A stretch of DNA of 64,000 bases from Methylobacter sp. (GTDB lineage: Bacteria; Pseudomonadota; Gammaproteobacteria; Methylococcales; Methylomonadaceae): the NCBI RefSeq assembly GCF_023227905.1, contig NZ_JALOCF010000005.1, positions 87,669 to 151,668 of the forward strand, read 5' to 3'. Under the pieces are notes generated by a model, which did no database searches, was not told the DNA's origin, and saw nothing but the letters and a program-made list of their open reading frames with translations. Shown in pieces: positions 1 through 8,092 of this stretch; the stretch's first letter is position 1, and the number at the start of each line of letters is the position of its first letter. The position numbers and the translations under genes are program-made.

Positions 1-1
1 C

Positions 2-358
2 GTGATTTCCGCTCGGTATGCCGGAGTCGGCGCCAGCGACCAGGACAATGTGGACAAGCTGTTGCGGGAGCTTGAAGGCGTCCCGGCTGAACTGCGCACG
101 GCGCGGTTTATCTGCGTGATGGTGTTTATGGAGCACGCGAACGATCCTTGCCCTGTGATCGCCCAAGGCGTTTGGGAAGGCAGGATTTTGGACCATGCGG
201 TTGGCGAGAACGGTTTCGGCTATGACCCAGTCTTCTGGGTGCCGGAGCGGAACTGTGCCTCGGCGGAATTACCTCCGGAGGTTAAAAATTCGCTGAGTCA
301 CAGGGGGCAGGCGCTGAAAACGTTAACGACATTAATCAAAGCCAAAGAATCTGCTTAA
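2..358 (+). CDS. rdgB: Non-canonical purine NTP pyrophosphatase RdgB/HAM1, C-terminal part
   Basis: House-cleaning enzyme that hydrolyses dITP, XTP and related deaminated purine nucleotides to the monophosphate so they are not built into DNA. The reading frame is open at the left window edge, so only about the last 118 residues are seen. The family signatures ENGFGYDPVFW and, near the C-terminus, NSLSHRGQAL are intact. The first residue shown comes from an internal GTG and is not a start. A perfect 19-bp inverted repeat follows the stop codon. The identification is firm; nothing can be said about the missing N-terminus. Confidence 0.93.
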   Translation: MISARYAGVGASDQDNVDKLLRELEGVPAELRTARFICVMVFMEHANDPCPVIAQGVWEGRILDHAVGENGFGYDPVFWVPERNCASAELPPEVKNSLSHRGQALKTLTTLIKAKESA

Positions 359-366
359 TGAATTGT

Positions 367-429
367 CCACGAAAGGCACGAAAAAACAAAATAATTGTGT
401 TTTGTTCGTGTTTTTCGTGCCTTTCGTGG
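367..429. repeat. Inverted repeat of the TTCGTG family between rdgB and the kinase gene
   Basis: Two 19-base arms at 367-385 and 411-429 are exact reverse complements (CCACGAAAGGCACGAAAAA on the left), with a 25-base spacer that itself pairs partly. Related TTCGTG-rich arms occur at 28158-28297, and shorter pieces at 23270-23300 and 37890-37932. It may act as a bidirectional transcription stop, but the recurrence suggests a dispersed intergenic repeat. Confidence 0.7.
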
Positions 430-450
430 GCAAAATGATTTTCTAAGTTG

Positions 451-1491
451 ATGAACACATTACTCTCTACCGCCAAGCAGTTCGCCAACATCGTTACCGA
501 GATAACCCCGCTCGGCAACGGCCTGATCAACGATACTTATCGGGTTGCGGCGCCATTCTCCCCTTTTGTTCTGCAACGCATAAACCGCACGGTTTTTCCT
601 GCGCCGGAGCAAATCATGGCCAACCTGACGACGCTGAATCAGCATATCGCGCAAAAACCCAGTGAATCGGTTAGGCTGCAAATTCCGAAAATTTTGACAA
701 CCTTAGATAATAAAGCGCTGTATCAGGATGAAAACAGCGATTGCTGGCGGGCGTTGAGCTTTATTGCCAATACCGAGAGCATTGAGACCATCGGCTCCGT
801 CGGCGATGCTGAACAGGTTGGCTTTGCTTTGGGGCATTTTCACCGCTTGACTAGCGATCTTATCCCCTCGCTGTTGCATGACACCTTGCCCGGCTTCCAT
901 ATAACGCCGGGCTATTTAAAGCATTACCATCAGGTAAGGCGGCAACCGTCCACCCCCGAAGACCGCTATTGCACTGACTTTATCGCCCGGTTTCAGCCTA
1001 TCGCCGATGACTTGGAATCCGCCAGACAGCAAGGTTTGCTGTCCTTGCGGGTTATCCATGGCGACCCCAAATTGAATAATTTCCTGTTTGATAAGCGCAG
1101 CAAAAAAATCGTCAGCCTTATCGATTTGGACACCGTCAAGCCGGGCTTGGTTCATTACGACATTGGCGATTGCGTGCGATCTTGCTGCCACACCGCCGAG
1201 CCGGTCGTGTTCGATCCGGATATTTGCGCCGCCCTGTTAAAAAGCTACCTGCACGAGGCCGGTGCGTTTTTTACCGAGTACGATTACCACTATCTATACC
1301 CCGCCATGCGGCTGATCCCCTTTGAATTAGGACTCCGCTTTTATACCGACTATTTGAAAGGAAACCTGTATTTCAAGGTTACAGAGCCCGAGCAAAACCT
1401 GCGACGCGCAATCGGCCAGTTCCGCTTATGCGAAAGCATCATGTCGCAAGAATCTGCAATTAAGAGCTTGATCTCGCAGTTACAAAAATAG
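451..1491 (+). CDS. NahK-like sugar kinase of the aminoglycoside phosphotransferase fold
   Basis: Cytoplasmic phosphotransferase, 346 residues. An N-terminal nucleotide-binding motif NGLINDTYRV, the catalytic Brenner motif VIHGDPKLNNFLFD (about residues 200-213) and the metal-binding stretch LIDLDTVKPG are present. These segments closely resemble N-acetylhexosamine 1-kinases of the NahK group, which phosphorylate the anomeric hydroxyl of GlcNAc or GalNAc. The actual substrate cannot be told from sequence. The ATG at 451 is preferred over an in-frame TTG at 448; neither has a strong Shine-Dalgarno. Neighbours give no pathway hint. Confidence 0.75.
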   Translation: MNTLLSTAKQFANIVTEITPLGNGLINDTYRVAAPFSPFVLQRINRTVFPAPEQIMANLTTLNQHIAQKPSESVRLQIPKILTTLDNKALYQDENSDCWRALSFIANTESIETIGSVGDAEQVGFALGHFHRLTSDLIPSLLHDTLPGFHITPGYLKHYHQVRRQPSTPEDRYCTDFIARFQPIADDLESARQQGLLSLRVIHGDPKLNNFLFDKRSKKIVSLIDLDTVKPGLVHYDIGDCVRSCCHTAEPVVFDPDICAALLKSYLHEAGAFFTEYDYHYLYPAMRLIPFELGLRFYTDYLKGNLYFKVTEPEQNLRRAIGQFRLCESIMSQESAIKSLISQLQK

Positions 1492-1769
1492 TCAGTAACG
1501 GCTCAAGCCCCGTTTCTCAAAATTCAATTAGATTTTTTTCACCATTATGCTGTAAAGGGCTACGAAACGCCCTCATCCGGCAGATATACCCACCTGTTAG
1601 AGCGTGAAGCGAATCCAGGCAAAAGGATGTGAGACTCCAAAACCTCTAAACAGCGATGATGTTTTAAAAGCACCCTCCCTGCCTTTGAATACCAACATTC
1701 TCTGCCGGTATGACGACTCTTGCCTAAATTGGAAATTAAGCGGCAGCATAAAACCTTATTTTAAATTTT
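1492..1769. other. Intergenic region without recognised gene
   Basis: Sequence between the kinase stop and the TonB receptor promoter. No open frame with coding character, tRNA or clear terminator was seen; a short T-run near 1532-1538 has no convincing stem. Confidence 0.5.
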
Positions 1770-1812
1770 AAATAAGAATCGTTTGTAACAACATTGCTAT
1801 CTATCCTATACT
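1770..1812 (+). promoter_or_regulatory. Putative promoter with Fur-like site for the TonB receptor
   Basis: A -35 like TTGTAA at 1783-1788 and a -10 like TATACT at 1807-1812 are separated by 18 bases. The stretch AATAAGAATCGTTTGTAAC at 1771-1789 overlaps the -35 and resembles the left half of Fur boxes, though the right half is degenerate. Iron repression would fit a FecA-like receptor, but this is inference. Confidence 0.4.
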
Positions 1813-1846
1813 GTATTTACCAATTATTTTGTGAGAGATCGTGTAA

Positions 1847-4114
1847 ATGAAAAATAATAATCGATTATTTAAAGGCGGGGTGCTGACTGCGCTGGCCGCC
1901 TTGAGCGTACCGGCCAGCGCAGTAGAAAAACCCGTCATCCTGGATACCGTCAACATTATCGGCGATGCCACCGCAGCAAAAGATATACCGGCTTCTGCCC
2001 AGGTCATCAGTACCGAACAGATCCGCGATCAAAGTTATAGCGATATTAACCGCATTTTACGACGCGCTCCCGGCGTCAATATCCGTGAAGAGGACGGCTT
2101 CGGGCTATTTCCCAACATCAGTTTTCGCGGCGTGGATACGACTCGCAGCGCCAAGATCACCGTCATGGAAGATGGCGTATTGACGGCTCCCGCCTCCTAT
2201 TCAGCGCCGGCCGCTTACTTCAATCCGGCCGGCGGCCGCATGAGCGGCGTGGAAGTCTTGAAAGGCTCCAGTCAAATCAAATACGGCCCGCATATTACCG
2301 GCGGCGTACTCAACTACTTGTCCACTGCGATTCCCGACAGCGGCAAGGCTTATCTCAAAACCATCTATGGCAGTTACAATGAAGTGAGAACGCAGGGTTA
2401 TGTCGGCGATACCGTGGACACCGCACAGGGTCGCTTCGGCTACTTGGTGGAAGGTTTTTATCGCGGCTCGGATGGCTTCAAAAGCATCGATACCACACCG
2501 GATTTTCAAAACGCCGACCAAACCGGCTTCCAACAGGTTGAACCGATGGTGCGTTTATCCTGGGAACCGAATACCGACATCTATCAAAAGCTTGAAGTCA
2601 AGTACGGTTATTCCAGCATGGATGCGGATGAAACCTATCTGGGTCTAAGCGAAGCCGATTTTAGAAACGATCCCTACCGGCGCTATTCGGCATCGCGTTT
2701 TGACAATATAGATTCACAACGAAACGGCGGTTTTGCGCGTTACTTCATATCGCCGACCGACAACTTGGATATTGTTACAACGGCGTATTACAACGAGTTT
2801 GACCGTAACTGGAGCAAACTGAACGACATTCGCAATGTGCCTAACGCCTCTGGAGTAGGTACGCAAAATATGGATTTAGCGAATGCATTGGCCGGCACCA
2901 ACGGCGGCAACGGCTTAGCCTGTCTTAAAGGCGATCTGGCCTGCCAATTGCGTGTTCGGGACAACAATCGCAGTTATTATGCGGGCGGCGTGGAAACAGC
3001 GGCGAATTACCGTTTCGACGTAGGCTCGACACAGCATGAACTTAATGGCGGCTTCCGTTATCACGAAGACCAGGAAACCCGGTTTCAGCACGATACTACC
3101 CATAGACAAGCGGCCAACGGCACAATTACAAGCACGACTGTCGGTGCGCCAGGCAGCCAGGATGACCGTTCCGGCCTGACCAATGCTTATGCGTTTTTCC
3201 TGAAAGACCGGATCGAACTGGGGAAATGGGGATTTACGCCCGGTATGCGTTATGAACATTTGAATCAAGTGTACAAAAATAGCCTCAGCCCAAGTACAAA
3301 CGGTAGAAGCTCTCTGGATATGTATGCTGGCGGGGCCAGTCTGGATTACCGCTTTAACGAAGATTTCATGATGTTCGGCAGCGCCCATCGCGGATTTTCA
3401 CCGCCGAGCCCGCAAAATGCCGTGATTGACAAACTGAAAGAAGAATCCAGCAATGCCTACGAATTAGGCGGGCGTTATAGCCATGGCGCTTTTTCTGCGG
3501 AAATGACCGGTTTTTATACCCAGTTCGAGAATTTGCTGGTGGTCAATAATATCGGTGGCGCCGGAACCGGGCAAAGCGAAAACTTCGGTGCAGTCGATAG
3601 CCGAGGCGTCGAAATGGCGATGAATTTTGATGCCGGTAAAGCATTTGACTGGAGCTTTAGCAACCCTTACTTCCTGTCGTTTACTTATACCGATACTGAG
3701 CAGTTGAATAATGCCACTTCGACCGATGCGGAGTCGATTTTCAGTTACGGCAAAAAAGGCAACAAAGTACCGTATATACCGGAATACGCGCTCAGCTTCG
3801 GCAGTGGGCTGCACTTCAACAAGTGGGGTGTCGATGTTTCCGGCAATTATGTCGGCGAAACATTCACCAGCGCCAATAATACCGGGGTTCAAGTCAACGG
3901 CGCAGGAACGCCCGATGCGCGCTTCGGCAAAACCGACGACTATGTTATCGCCGATGTCTCCGCATATTATAAGGTTGCCAAAGGCATTAAAATTCTTGGC
4001 GGCGTGCAAAATCTGGCCGACGAGCAATACCTGGTCTCCAGGCAACCCTACGGTCCGCGTCCCGGCATGCCTATTTTTGCTTACGGCGGTTTTGAATTGG
4101 ATTTCGACATCTAA
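1847..4114 (+). CDS. FecA-like TonB-dependent outer-membrane receptor
   Basis: Outer-membrane beta-barrel for TonB-driven uptake, most likely of a ferric chelate. The 755-residue product has a signal peptide with likely cleavage after PASA (about residue 25). A plug domain follows (about 45-155) with the typical RILRRAPGVNIREEDGFG and VEVLKGSSQIKYGP segments, then a 22-strand barrel ending in an aromatic/acidic C-terminal strand (FELDFDI). The closest named relatives are Fe(III)-dicitrate-type receptors (FecA), but there is no long N-terminal signalling domain and no adjacent fecIR pair, so it is not a transducer. The ligand is unknown. A Fur-like site lies upstream and a REP-type palindrome directly downstream. 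Confidence 0.88.
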   Translation: MKNNNRLFKGGVLTALAALSVPASAVEKPVILDTVNIIGDATAAKDIPASAQVISTEQIRDQSYSDINRILRRAPGVNIREEDGFGLFPNISFRGVDTTRSAKITVMEDGVLTAPASYSAPAAYFNPAGGRMSGVEVLKGSSQIKYGPHITGGVLNYLSTAIPDSGKAYLKTIYGSYNEVRTQGYVGDTVDTAQGRFGYLVEGFYRGSDGFKSIDTTPDFQNADQTGFQQVEPMVRLSWEPNTDIYQKLEVKYGYSSMDADETYLGLSEADFRNDPYRRYSASRFDNIDSQRNGGFARYFISPTDNLDIVTTAYYNEFDRNWSKLNDIRNVPNASGVGTQNMDLANALAGTNGGNGLACLKGDLACQLRVRDNNRSYYAGGVETAANYRFDVGSTQHELNGGFRYHEDQETRFQHDTTHRQAANGTITSTTVGAPGSQDDRSGLTNAYAFFLKDRIELGKWGFTPGMRYEHLNQVYKNSLSPSTNGRSSLDMYAGGASLDYRFNEDFMMFGSAHRGFSPPSPQNAVIDKLKEESSNAYELGGRYSHGAFSAEMTGFYTQFENLLVVNNIGGAGTGQSENFGAVDSRGVEMAMNFDAGKAFDWSFSNPYFLSFTYTDTEQLNNATSTDAESIFSYGKKGNKVPYIPEYALSFGSGLHFNKWGVDVSGNYVGETFTSANNTGVQVNGAGTPDARFGKTDDYVIADVSAYYKVAKGIKILGGVQNLADEQYLVSRQPYGPRPGMPIFAYGGFELDFDI

Positions 4115-4134
4115 GTTACAGCCTTTCTTCCATT

Positions 4135-4191
4135 GCCCTGAGCTTGTCGAGCCATACCTAAGAGGTATCGGCCCTTCGACAAGCTCAGGGC
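4135..4191. repeat. Palindromic repeat of the CCTGAGCTTGTCGA family
   Basis: Arms GCCCTGAGCTTGTCGA (4135-4150) and its exact complement (4176-4191) flank an inner stem ATACCT/AGGTAT. This sequence family is dispersed in many proteobacterial genomes. It lies just after the TonB receptor stop and may also serve as its transcription terminator. Confidence 0.75.
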
Positions 4192-4205
4192 GAACGGTAA
4201 GCTAA

Positions 4206-4599
4206 TTCACCAATTGGAAATGCCGTAATTGAACACATCAAATTAGGTAAGTCTACTGATTGTCTGAGCAAGCCGTTTGCTCTACCCTCTTCTCCCTAGC
4301 TGTCCGGCCAATACAGCGCGCTGTAAATGCTCGATAACCCGAACAGTTCTGTGTCATGGCTGCATGAACATCGGCTGTTGCCGGAAATCGATCCGACAAG
4401 CTCAGCAAAGATACCTCCGCTTGTAGCGTTTCCGATTTCATCGTTGTTGTTTATCCAAAGGCGCAAGGTAAAACAGGTGCCGAGTAAGCAATTGGCTTAA
4501 CGAGAGCTTCAGAATCGCTGTTTAAAATCCGGGGAACGAGCGATTAGCCATCTTACGTTAGTAAATTTCATCCTCCTTCTTTTAAGCGCGAAAATAAAT
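4206..4599. other. Intergenic region upstream of gnd
   Basis: Nothing coding was recognised. A fragment resembling the CTTGTCG-type repeat occurs near 4390-4405. The gnd promoter must lie here, but no convincing -35/-10 pair was found and no strong Shine-Dalgarno precedes the gnd ATG. Confidence 0.4.
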
Positions 4600-6045
4600 A
4601 TGAAAGCAAATATCGGTTTAATCGGTTTGGCAGTCATGGGTCAAAATCTGGCTCTTAATATGGACGACCATGATTTTAAAGTCGCGGTCTTTAATCGTAC
4701 GACCAGTACTGTCGATGAGTTCCTGGACGGCCCGGCCAAAGATACCGAGATTATCGGCACGCACTCGCTGGAAGAGCTGGTCGACAATCTGGAATCGCCG
4801 CGCATCATTATGCTGATGGTAAAAGCGGGCGAAGTTGTCGATCAGTATATCGACAAGTTAGTGCCGCTGTTATCGGCCGGCGACATTATTATTGATGGCG
4901 GCAACTCGCTATTCACCGATACCACCCGCCGCACACTTGCCCTAAAAGAACAAAATATCCTTTTCGTAGGCGCCGGCGTTTCCGGCGGGGAAGAAGGCGC
5001 AAGACACGGGCCCTCCATTATGCCCGGCGGCAATGAAGAAGCCTGGCCTATCGTCAAACCCATTTTGCAAACCATCAGCGCGCAGGTCGATGGCGAACCT
5101 TGCTGCGAATGGGTTGGCGATAACGGGGCCGGCCACTACGTCAAAATGGTGCACAACGGCATTGAATACGGCGACATGCAACTGATCGGCGAAGCTTATC
5201 AATTGCTGTCCGACGGCTTAAGCTTGGGCGCGAATGAATTACGCACCATATTTGCGGCATGGAATCAGGGTCCGTTAAGCTCTTACCTGATTGAAATTAC
5301 CGCCGCCATTTTGGCCTACAAAGATGACGATGGTCAGTTGCTGCTGAAGAAAATCCTCGACGTTGCAGGACAAAAAGGCACCGGCAAATGGACCGTGATC
5401 GACGCGCTGGACTTGGGCATTCCGTTGACCTTGATCGGCGAAGCGGTATTCGCCCGTTGCGTATCCGCCCAAAAAGACGAGCGGGTTAAAGCCGCGTCGA
5501 TACTCCCTAAAAAAGCCCTGAGGTTTATCGGCAACAAGAAAGACATCATCAGCGCCATTGGCGATGCCTTGTACGCCGCCAAAATTATTTCTTATGCCCA
5601 AGGCTTTCGCTTGATGCGCGAAGCGTCGGAGGAATACAACCTGTCGCTCAATTACGGCGATATAGCCCTGATGTGGCGCGGCGGCTGTATTATTCGCAGC
5701 CGTTTTTTAAACGACATCAAAGAAGCCTATGACGCCGATCCCGATTTGGAAAACCTGCTGTTCGCCGATTTCTTTGCCAGCGCCATGAAGCAAGCCGACG
5801 CAGGCTGGCGCAAAGCGGTTATATTGGGTATTGAGTTAAGCATCCCGACCCCGGCGCTCTCTTCCGCCCTGGCCTATTACGACGGCTATCGCAGTGAAAA
5901 ATTACCGGCCAACTTATTGCAGGCGCAACGGGACTATTTCGGCGCCCATACTTATGAACGGGTAGATCAGCCCAGAGGCCGATTCTTCCATACCGACTGG
6001 ACCGGACGCGGCGGCAAGACCGCATCGGGTAGTTATACTGCCTAA
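4600..6045 (+). CDS. gnd: 6-phosphogluconate dehydrogenase, decarboxylating
   Basis: Third enzyme of the oxidative pentose phosphate pathway: oxidises 6-phosphogluconate to ribulose 5-phosphate and CO2 with reduction of NADP+. At 481 residues it is the long, dimeric form. The N-terminal Rossmann motif IGLIGLAVMGQNLALN and the NRT stretch that selects the NADP phosphate are visible. The substrate loop GAGVSGGEEGARHGPSIMPGG, the catalytic KMVHNGIEYGDMQ lysine region and the C-terminal tail with GRGG are also present. Its partners zwf and pgl are on the same strand but 7.2 kb downstream, separated by an island of toxin-antitoxin and defence genes. In type I methanotrophs this pathway supplies NADPH and can form a dissimilatory cycle; that role here is inference. 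Confidence 0.96.
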   Translation: MKANIGLIGLAVMGQNLALNMDDHDFKVAVFNRTTSTVDEFLDGPAKDTEIIGTHSLEELVDNLESPRIIMLMVKAGEVVDQYIDKLVPLLSAGDIIIDGGNSLFTDTTRRTLALKEQNILFVGAGVSGGEEGARHGPSIMPGGNEEAWPIVKPILQTISAQVDGEPCCEWVGDNGAGHYVKMVHNGIEYGDMQLIGEAYQLLSDGLSLGANELRTIFAAWNQGPLSSYLIEITAAILAYKDDDGQLLLKKILDVAGQKGTGKWTVIDALDLGIPLTLIGEAVFARCVSAQKDERVKAASILPKKALRFIGNKKDIISAIGDALYAAKIISYAQGFRLMREASEEYNLSLNYGDIALMWRGGCIIRSRFLNDIKEAYDADPDLENLLFADFFASAMKQADAGWRKAVILGIELSIPTPALSSALAYYDGYRSEKLPANLLQAQRDYFGAHTYERVDQPRGRFFHTDWTGRGGKTASGSYTA

Positions 6046-6189
6046 ATGAAGCATTTCGGATTACGCTGCTTTTTTTGTATTCACTGATCTTCAAACTTCT
6101 GCTTAGGGTCAGCGTAAAATCAATATTTGTGTGGATATACTCCCATTCACCCTTTAGTGTGCTTACTTACGTTATAACAAGGCGACGTC

Positions 6190-6414
6190 ATGTTAACCCT
6201 CAAACTTATAACTATTGGCAATTCCGTGGGCGTTGTTTTACCCAAGGAAGCGTTGGACAAGCTGCACCTCGAAAAAGGCGACAAAGTGTACCTGACCGAA
6301 TCCCCTGAAGGCTTCCGGCTGACACCCTATGACCCGGAATTTGAAAAACAAATGACTCTGGCACGGCAAATCATGAAAAAGCGCCGTGAAGTTTTGCACG
6401 AACTGGCAAAATAA
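6190..6414 (+). CDS. AbrB/MazE-type antitoxin paired with a decayed Doc toxin
   Basis: A 74-residue protein with an N-terminal swapped-hairpin AbrB DNA-binding fold, read from KLITIGNSVGVVLPKEALDK and the following KGDKVYL strand. The C-terminal basic helix is expected to wrap the toxin. Its stop overlaps the ATG of the following Doc-like frame (TAATG), the usual translationally coupled arrangement for antitoxin and toxin. Antitoxins of this type normally bind and silence their own promoter. It is intact although its toxin is broken, so it may now be an orphan repressor. Confidence 0.82.
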   Translation: MLTLKLITIGNSVGVVLPKEALDKLHLEKGDKVYLTESPEGFRLTPYDPEFEKQMTLARQIMKKRREVLHELAK

Positions 6415-6798
6415 TGTCAGTCGTATGGATTGAGAATCTGTTGTCCTTGCTCTGCATGAGGAGCACTTGGCAGAACATGGCGGCCCTGTTGGCGTTCGTG
6501 ATCGCGGACTACAGGAGTCCGCCTTGTTTCGTCCGCAGAACTTAATCGGCTACGGTGTGATCCAGACCTCGCCGCTCCTTCCGCCGCCTATGGTTTTGAC
6601 CTTTCCCGCGACCATCCTTTTATCGACGGCAACAAACGCACAGCTTTCACAGTAATGGAGCTGTTCCTTGCTTTAAACGGACAGGAATTGATTGCCGATG
6701 ATCCGTCATGCATTGTCACCATTTTAAAACTCGCTGACGGTAGCCTGACCGAAACAGAGTTTGCAGATTGGATCAGATCAAACACTAACCCTAGCTGA
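6414..6798 (+). pseudogene. Death-on-curing (Doc/Fic) toxin, broken by two frameshifts
   Basis: Doc toxins are Fic-fold kinases that phosphorylate EF-Tu. The product can be read only by changing frame twice. It starts MSVVWIE at 6414, then runs VLALHEEHLAEHGG in the next frame from about 6440. From about 6565 it continues in the third frame as DLAAPSAAYGFD followed by the Fic motif HPFIDGNKRTAF, to a TGA at 6796-6798. The catalytic histidine and GNK segment survive, but no continuous protein can be made. Confirming that these are true mutations and not sequencing errors needs read-level data. Confidence 0.78.
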
Positions 6799-6814
6799 GC
6801 TTAATGTGTCATAC

Positions 6815-6841
6815 GGCGCAATACAGTACGTTATTGTCGCC
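6815..6841. repeat. Short GGCGCAATA palindrome
   Basis: GGCGCAATA at 6815-6823 pairs imperfectly with TATTGTCGCC at 6832-6841. Similar GCAATA/TATTGCGCC hairpins occur at 11567-11596 and 52953-53003, suggesting a dispersed repeat family. Confidence 0.5.
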
Positions 6842-6915
6842 CTACAAGTCCGCCTTACCGAGTTACAACATTCGGTGTTAGAATCCAGCCATCTCCAATC
6901 CCTACGGTGAAAGCC

Positions 6916-7134
6916 ATGTATGCAGTAGAATTTGAAACCCATATCGACAACGGCATCGTTCATATCCCTGCCCGCTATAAAGAATTACAAAACAGCAATA
7001 AAGCTAAAATCATCGTTATGGTCGATGAAATCGGCGATAAAAAAGATGAGCTTGCTTTTGACCGATTTTTAAAACAAAGCAAAAAAGTAGAAAACCTGGC
7101 CGTTTTCAGCAGAGATGAATTGCATGACCGATAA
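6916..7134 (+). CDS. Putative antitoxin of a PIN-toxin pair
   Basis: A 72-residue protein beginning MYAVEFETHIDNGIVHIPAR, a beta-rich N-terminus like many VapB/AbrB-like antitoxins, followed by a charged helix ending in DELHDR. It is called an antitoxin because it directly precedes and overlaps a PIN-domain gene by 11 bases. A GTG at 6907 is in frame; the ATG at 6916 is preferred. The family itself is not one I can name exactly, and the DNA-binding fold is only inferred. Confidence 0.65.
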   Translation: MYAVEFETHIDNGIVHIPARYKELQNSNKAKIIVMVDEIGDKKDELAFDRFLKQSKKVENLAVFSRDELHDR

Positions 7135-7555
7135 GGTTTTCGTCGATACCAATATTTGGGTCTACGCCTATCTCGATACCGACAATACCCAATCCCATAA
7201 CAAGCATCTTAAAGCGGTCGAATGTTTGCAACGACTTTACCGCGATACCGAAATGATCATTTCCACCCAGGTTTTAAGCGAGTATTACAGTGCCTTGCTA
7301 AAAAACAAAATTGACGACCTTGATATTCAGGAAAGCTCACGACAACTAACACAGGCTATTGAAGTGGTTGCCTTATCAAAAGACACCGTAACAAACTCTT
7401 ATCTGATCCGAAACCGTTATCGGTACAGCTACTGGGATTCTTTGATTATTGCTTCCTCACTGGAACATGGCTGCACAAAGCTAATCAGCGAAGACATGCA
7501 AAATCATCAGCTCATCGAGGACAGGCTAAGCATCAGCAATCCCTTTGTGGATTAG
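7124..7555 (+). CDS. PIN-domain ribonuclease toxin (VapC-like)
   Basis: A 143-residue PIN-domain protein. The acidic residues of the active site are visible: the first Asp in KVFVDTNIWVYAY, a Glu in TQVLSEYYSALL, and a later Asp in YSYWDSLIIASSLEHGC. VapC toxins of this fold cleave tRNA or rRNA when the antitoxin is degraded. The ATG at 7124 is chosen over one at 7115, as it has an AGAG about nine bases upstream and starts right at the first strand. It overlaps the antitoxin frame, implying coupling. This copy appears intact. Confidence 0.82.
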   Translation: MTDKVFVDTNIWVYAYLDTDNTQSHNKHLKAVECLQRLYRDTEMIISTQVLSEYYSALLKNKIDDLDIQESSRQLTQAIEVVALSKDTVTNSYLIRNRYRYSYWDSLIIASSLEHGCTKLISEDMQNHQLIEDRLSISNPFVD

Positions 7556-8044
7556 CACTCATCCTGCGCACAAGTTGCAGTTGATCCGTAAGGCTAGATG
7601 TAGCCCGCATAGGTCCGGTTAGTGTAATCGGACCTACTCTCGCAGATTGAGCTGAGGTACGCTGCCCAATACATCGAACGGCAAATGTTGGGCTTCCTCG
7701 CGTCAGCCCAACCTACAGTACTACATTCAGGCTACTTGCTGACACCAATAACATCATGCGCTTCATGCCTACAAGCAGCACACCTTACTCCCGCGTTAGG
7801 TAATTTAGGTCAATTGAGCTAGAATCCGTAATGCCTTTAAGGCTATCGGCAAAATAAGTCATTTCGGACCGTTGCTCGTAACTCTGGTATCAGGAAATTG
7901 CCGGGACTTTATAAACACAATTTTGCAATATACGTTAATAACCGTTGTTATGCAGTCTCGCGAAAAATGCCTAACCTTATCAAACAATAACTGCATCTAA
8001 CACAGATAAATCGGAACCATTAACAAGTCAGGCGAAGATTTATC
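7556..8044. other. Repeat-bearing intergenic region before the SIR2-HerA operon
   Basis: No gene recognised. It holds a hairpin TAGGTCCG/CGGACCTA (7610-7636) and another, GTTGGGCT/AGCCCAAC (7687-7712), of the kind often dispersed in intergenic DNA. Towards the right end a weak promoter (TTGCAA at 7923-7928, 17 bases, TGTTAT at 7946-7951) could drive the SIR2 gene. Confidence 0.45.
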
Positions 8045-8092
8045 ATGTCTCCATATTTGATCGCCTCGAGTTTCCTCAAATGGATAATTATC

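Noticed and set aside
4253..4441. 62-codon minus-strand open frame before gnd
   Set aside because: No Shine-Dalgarno, no domain, and composition like intergenic DNA.
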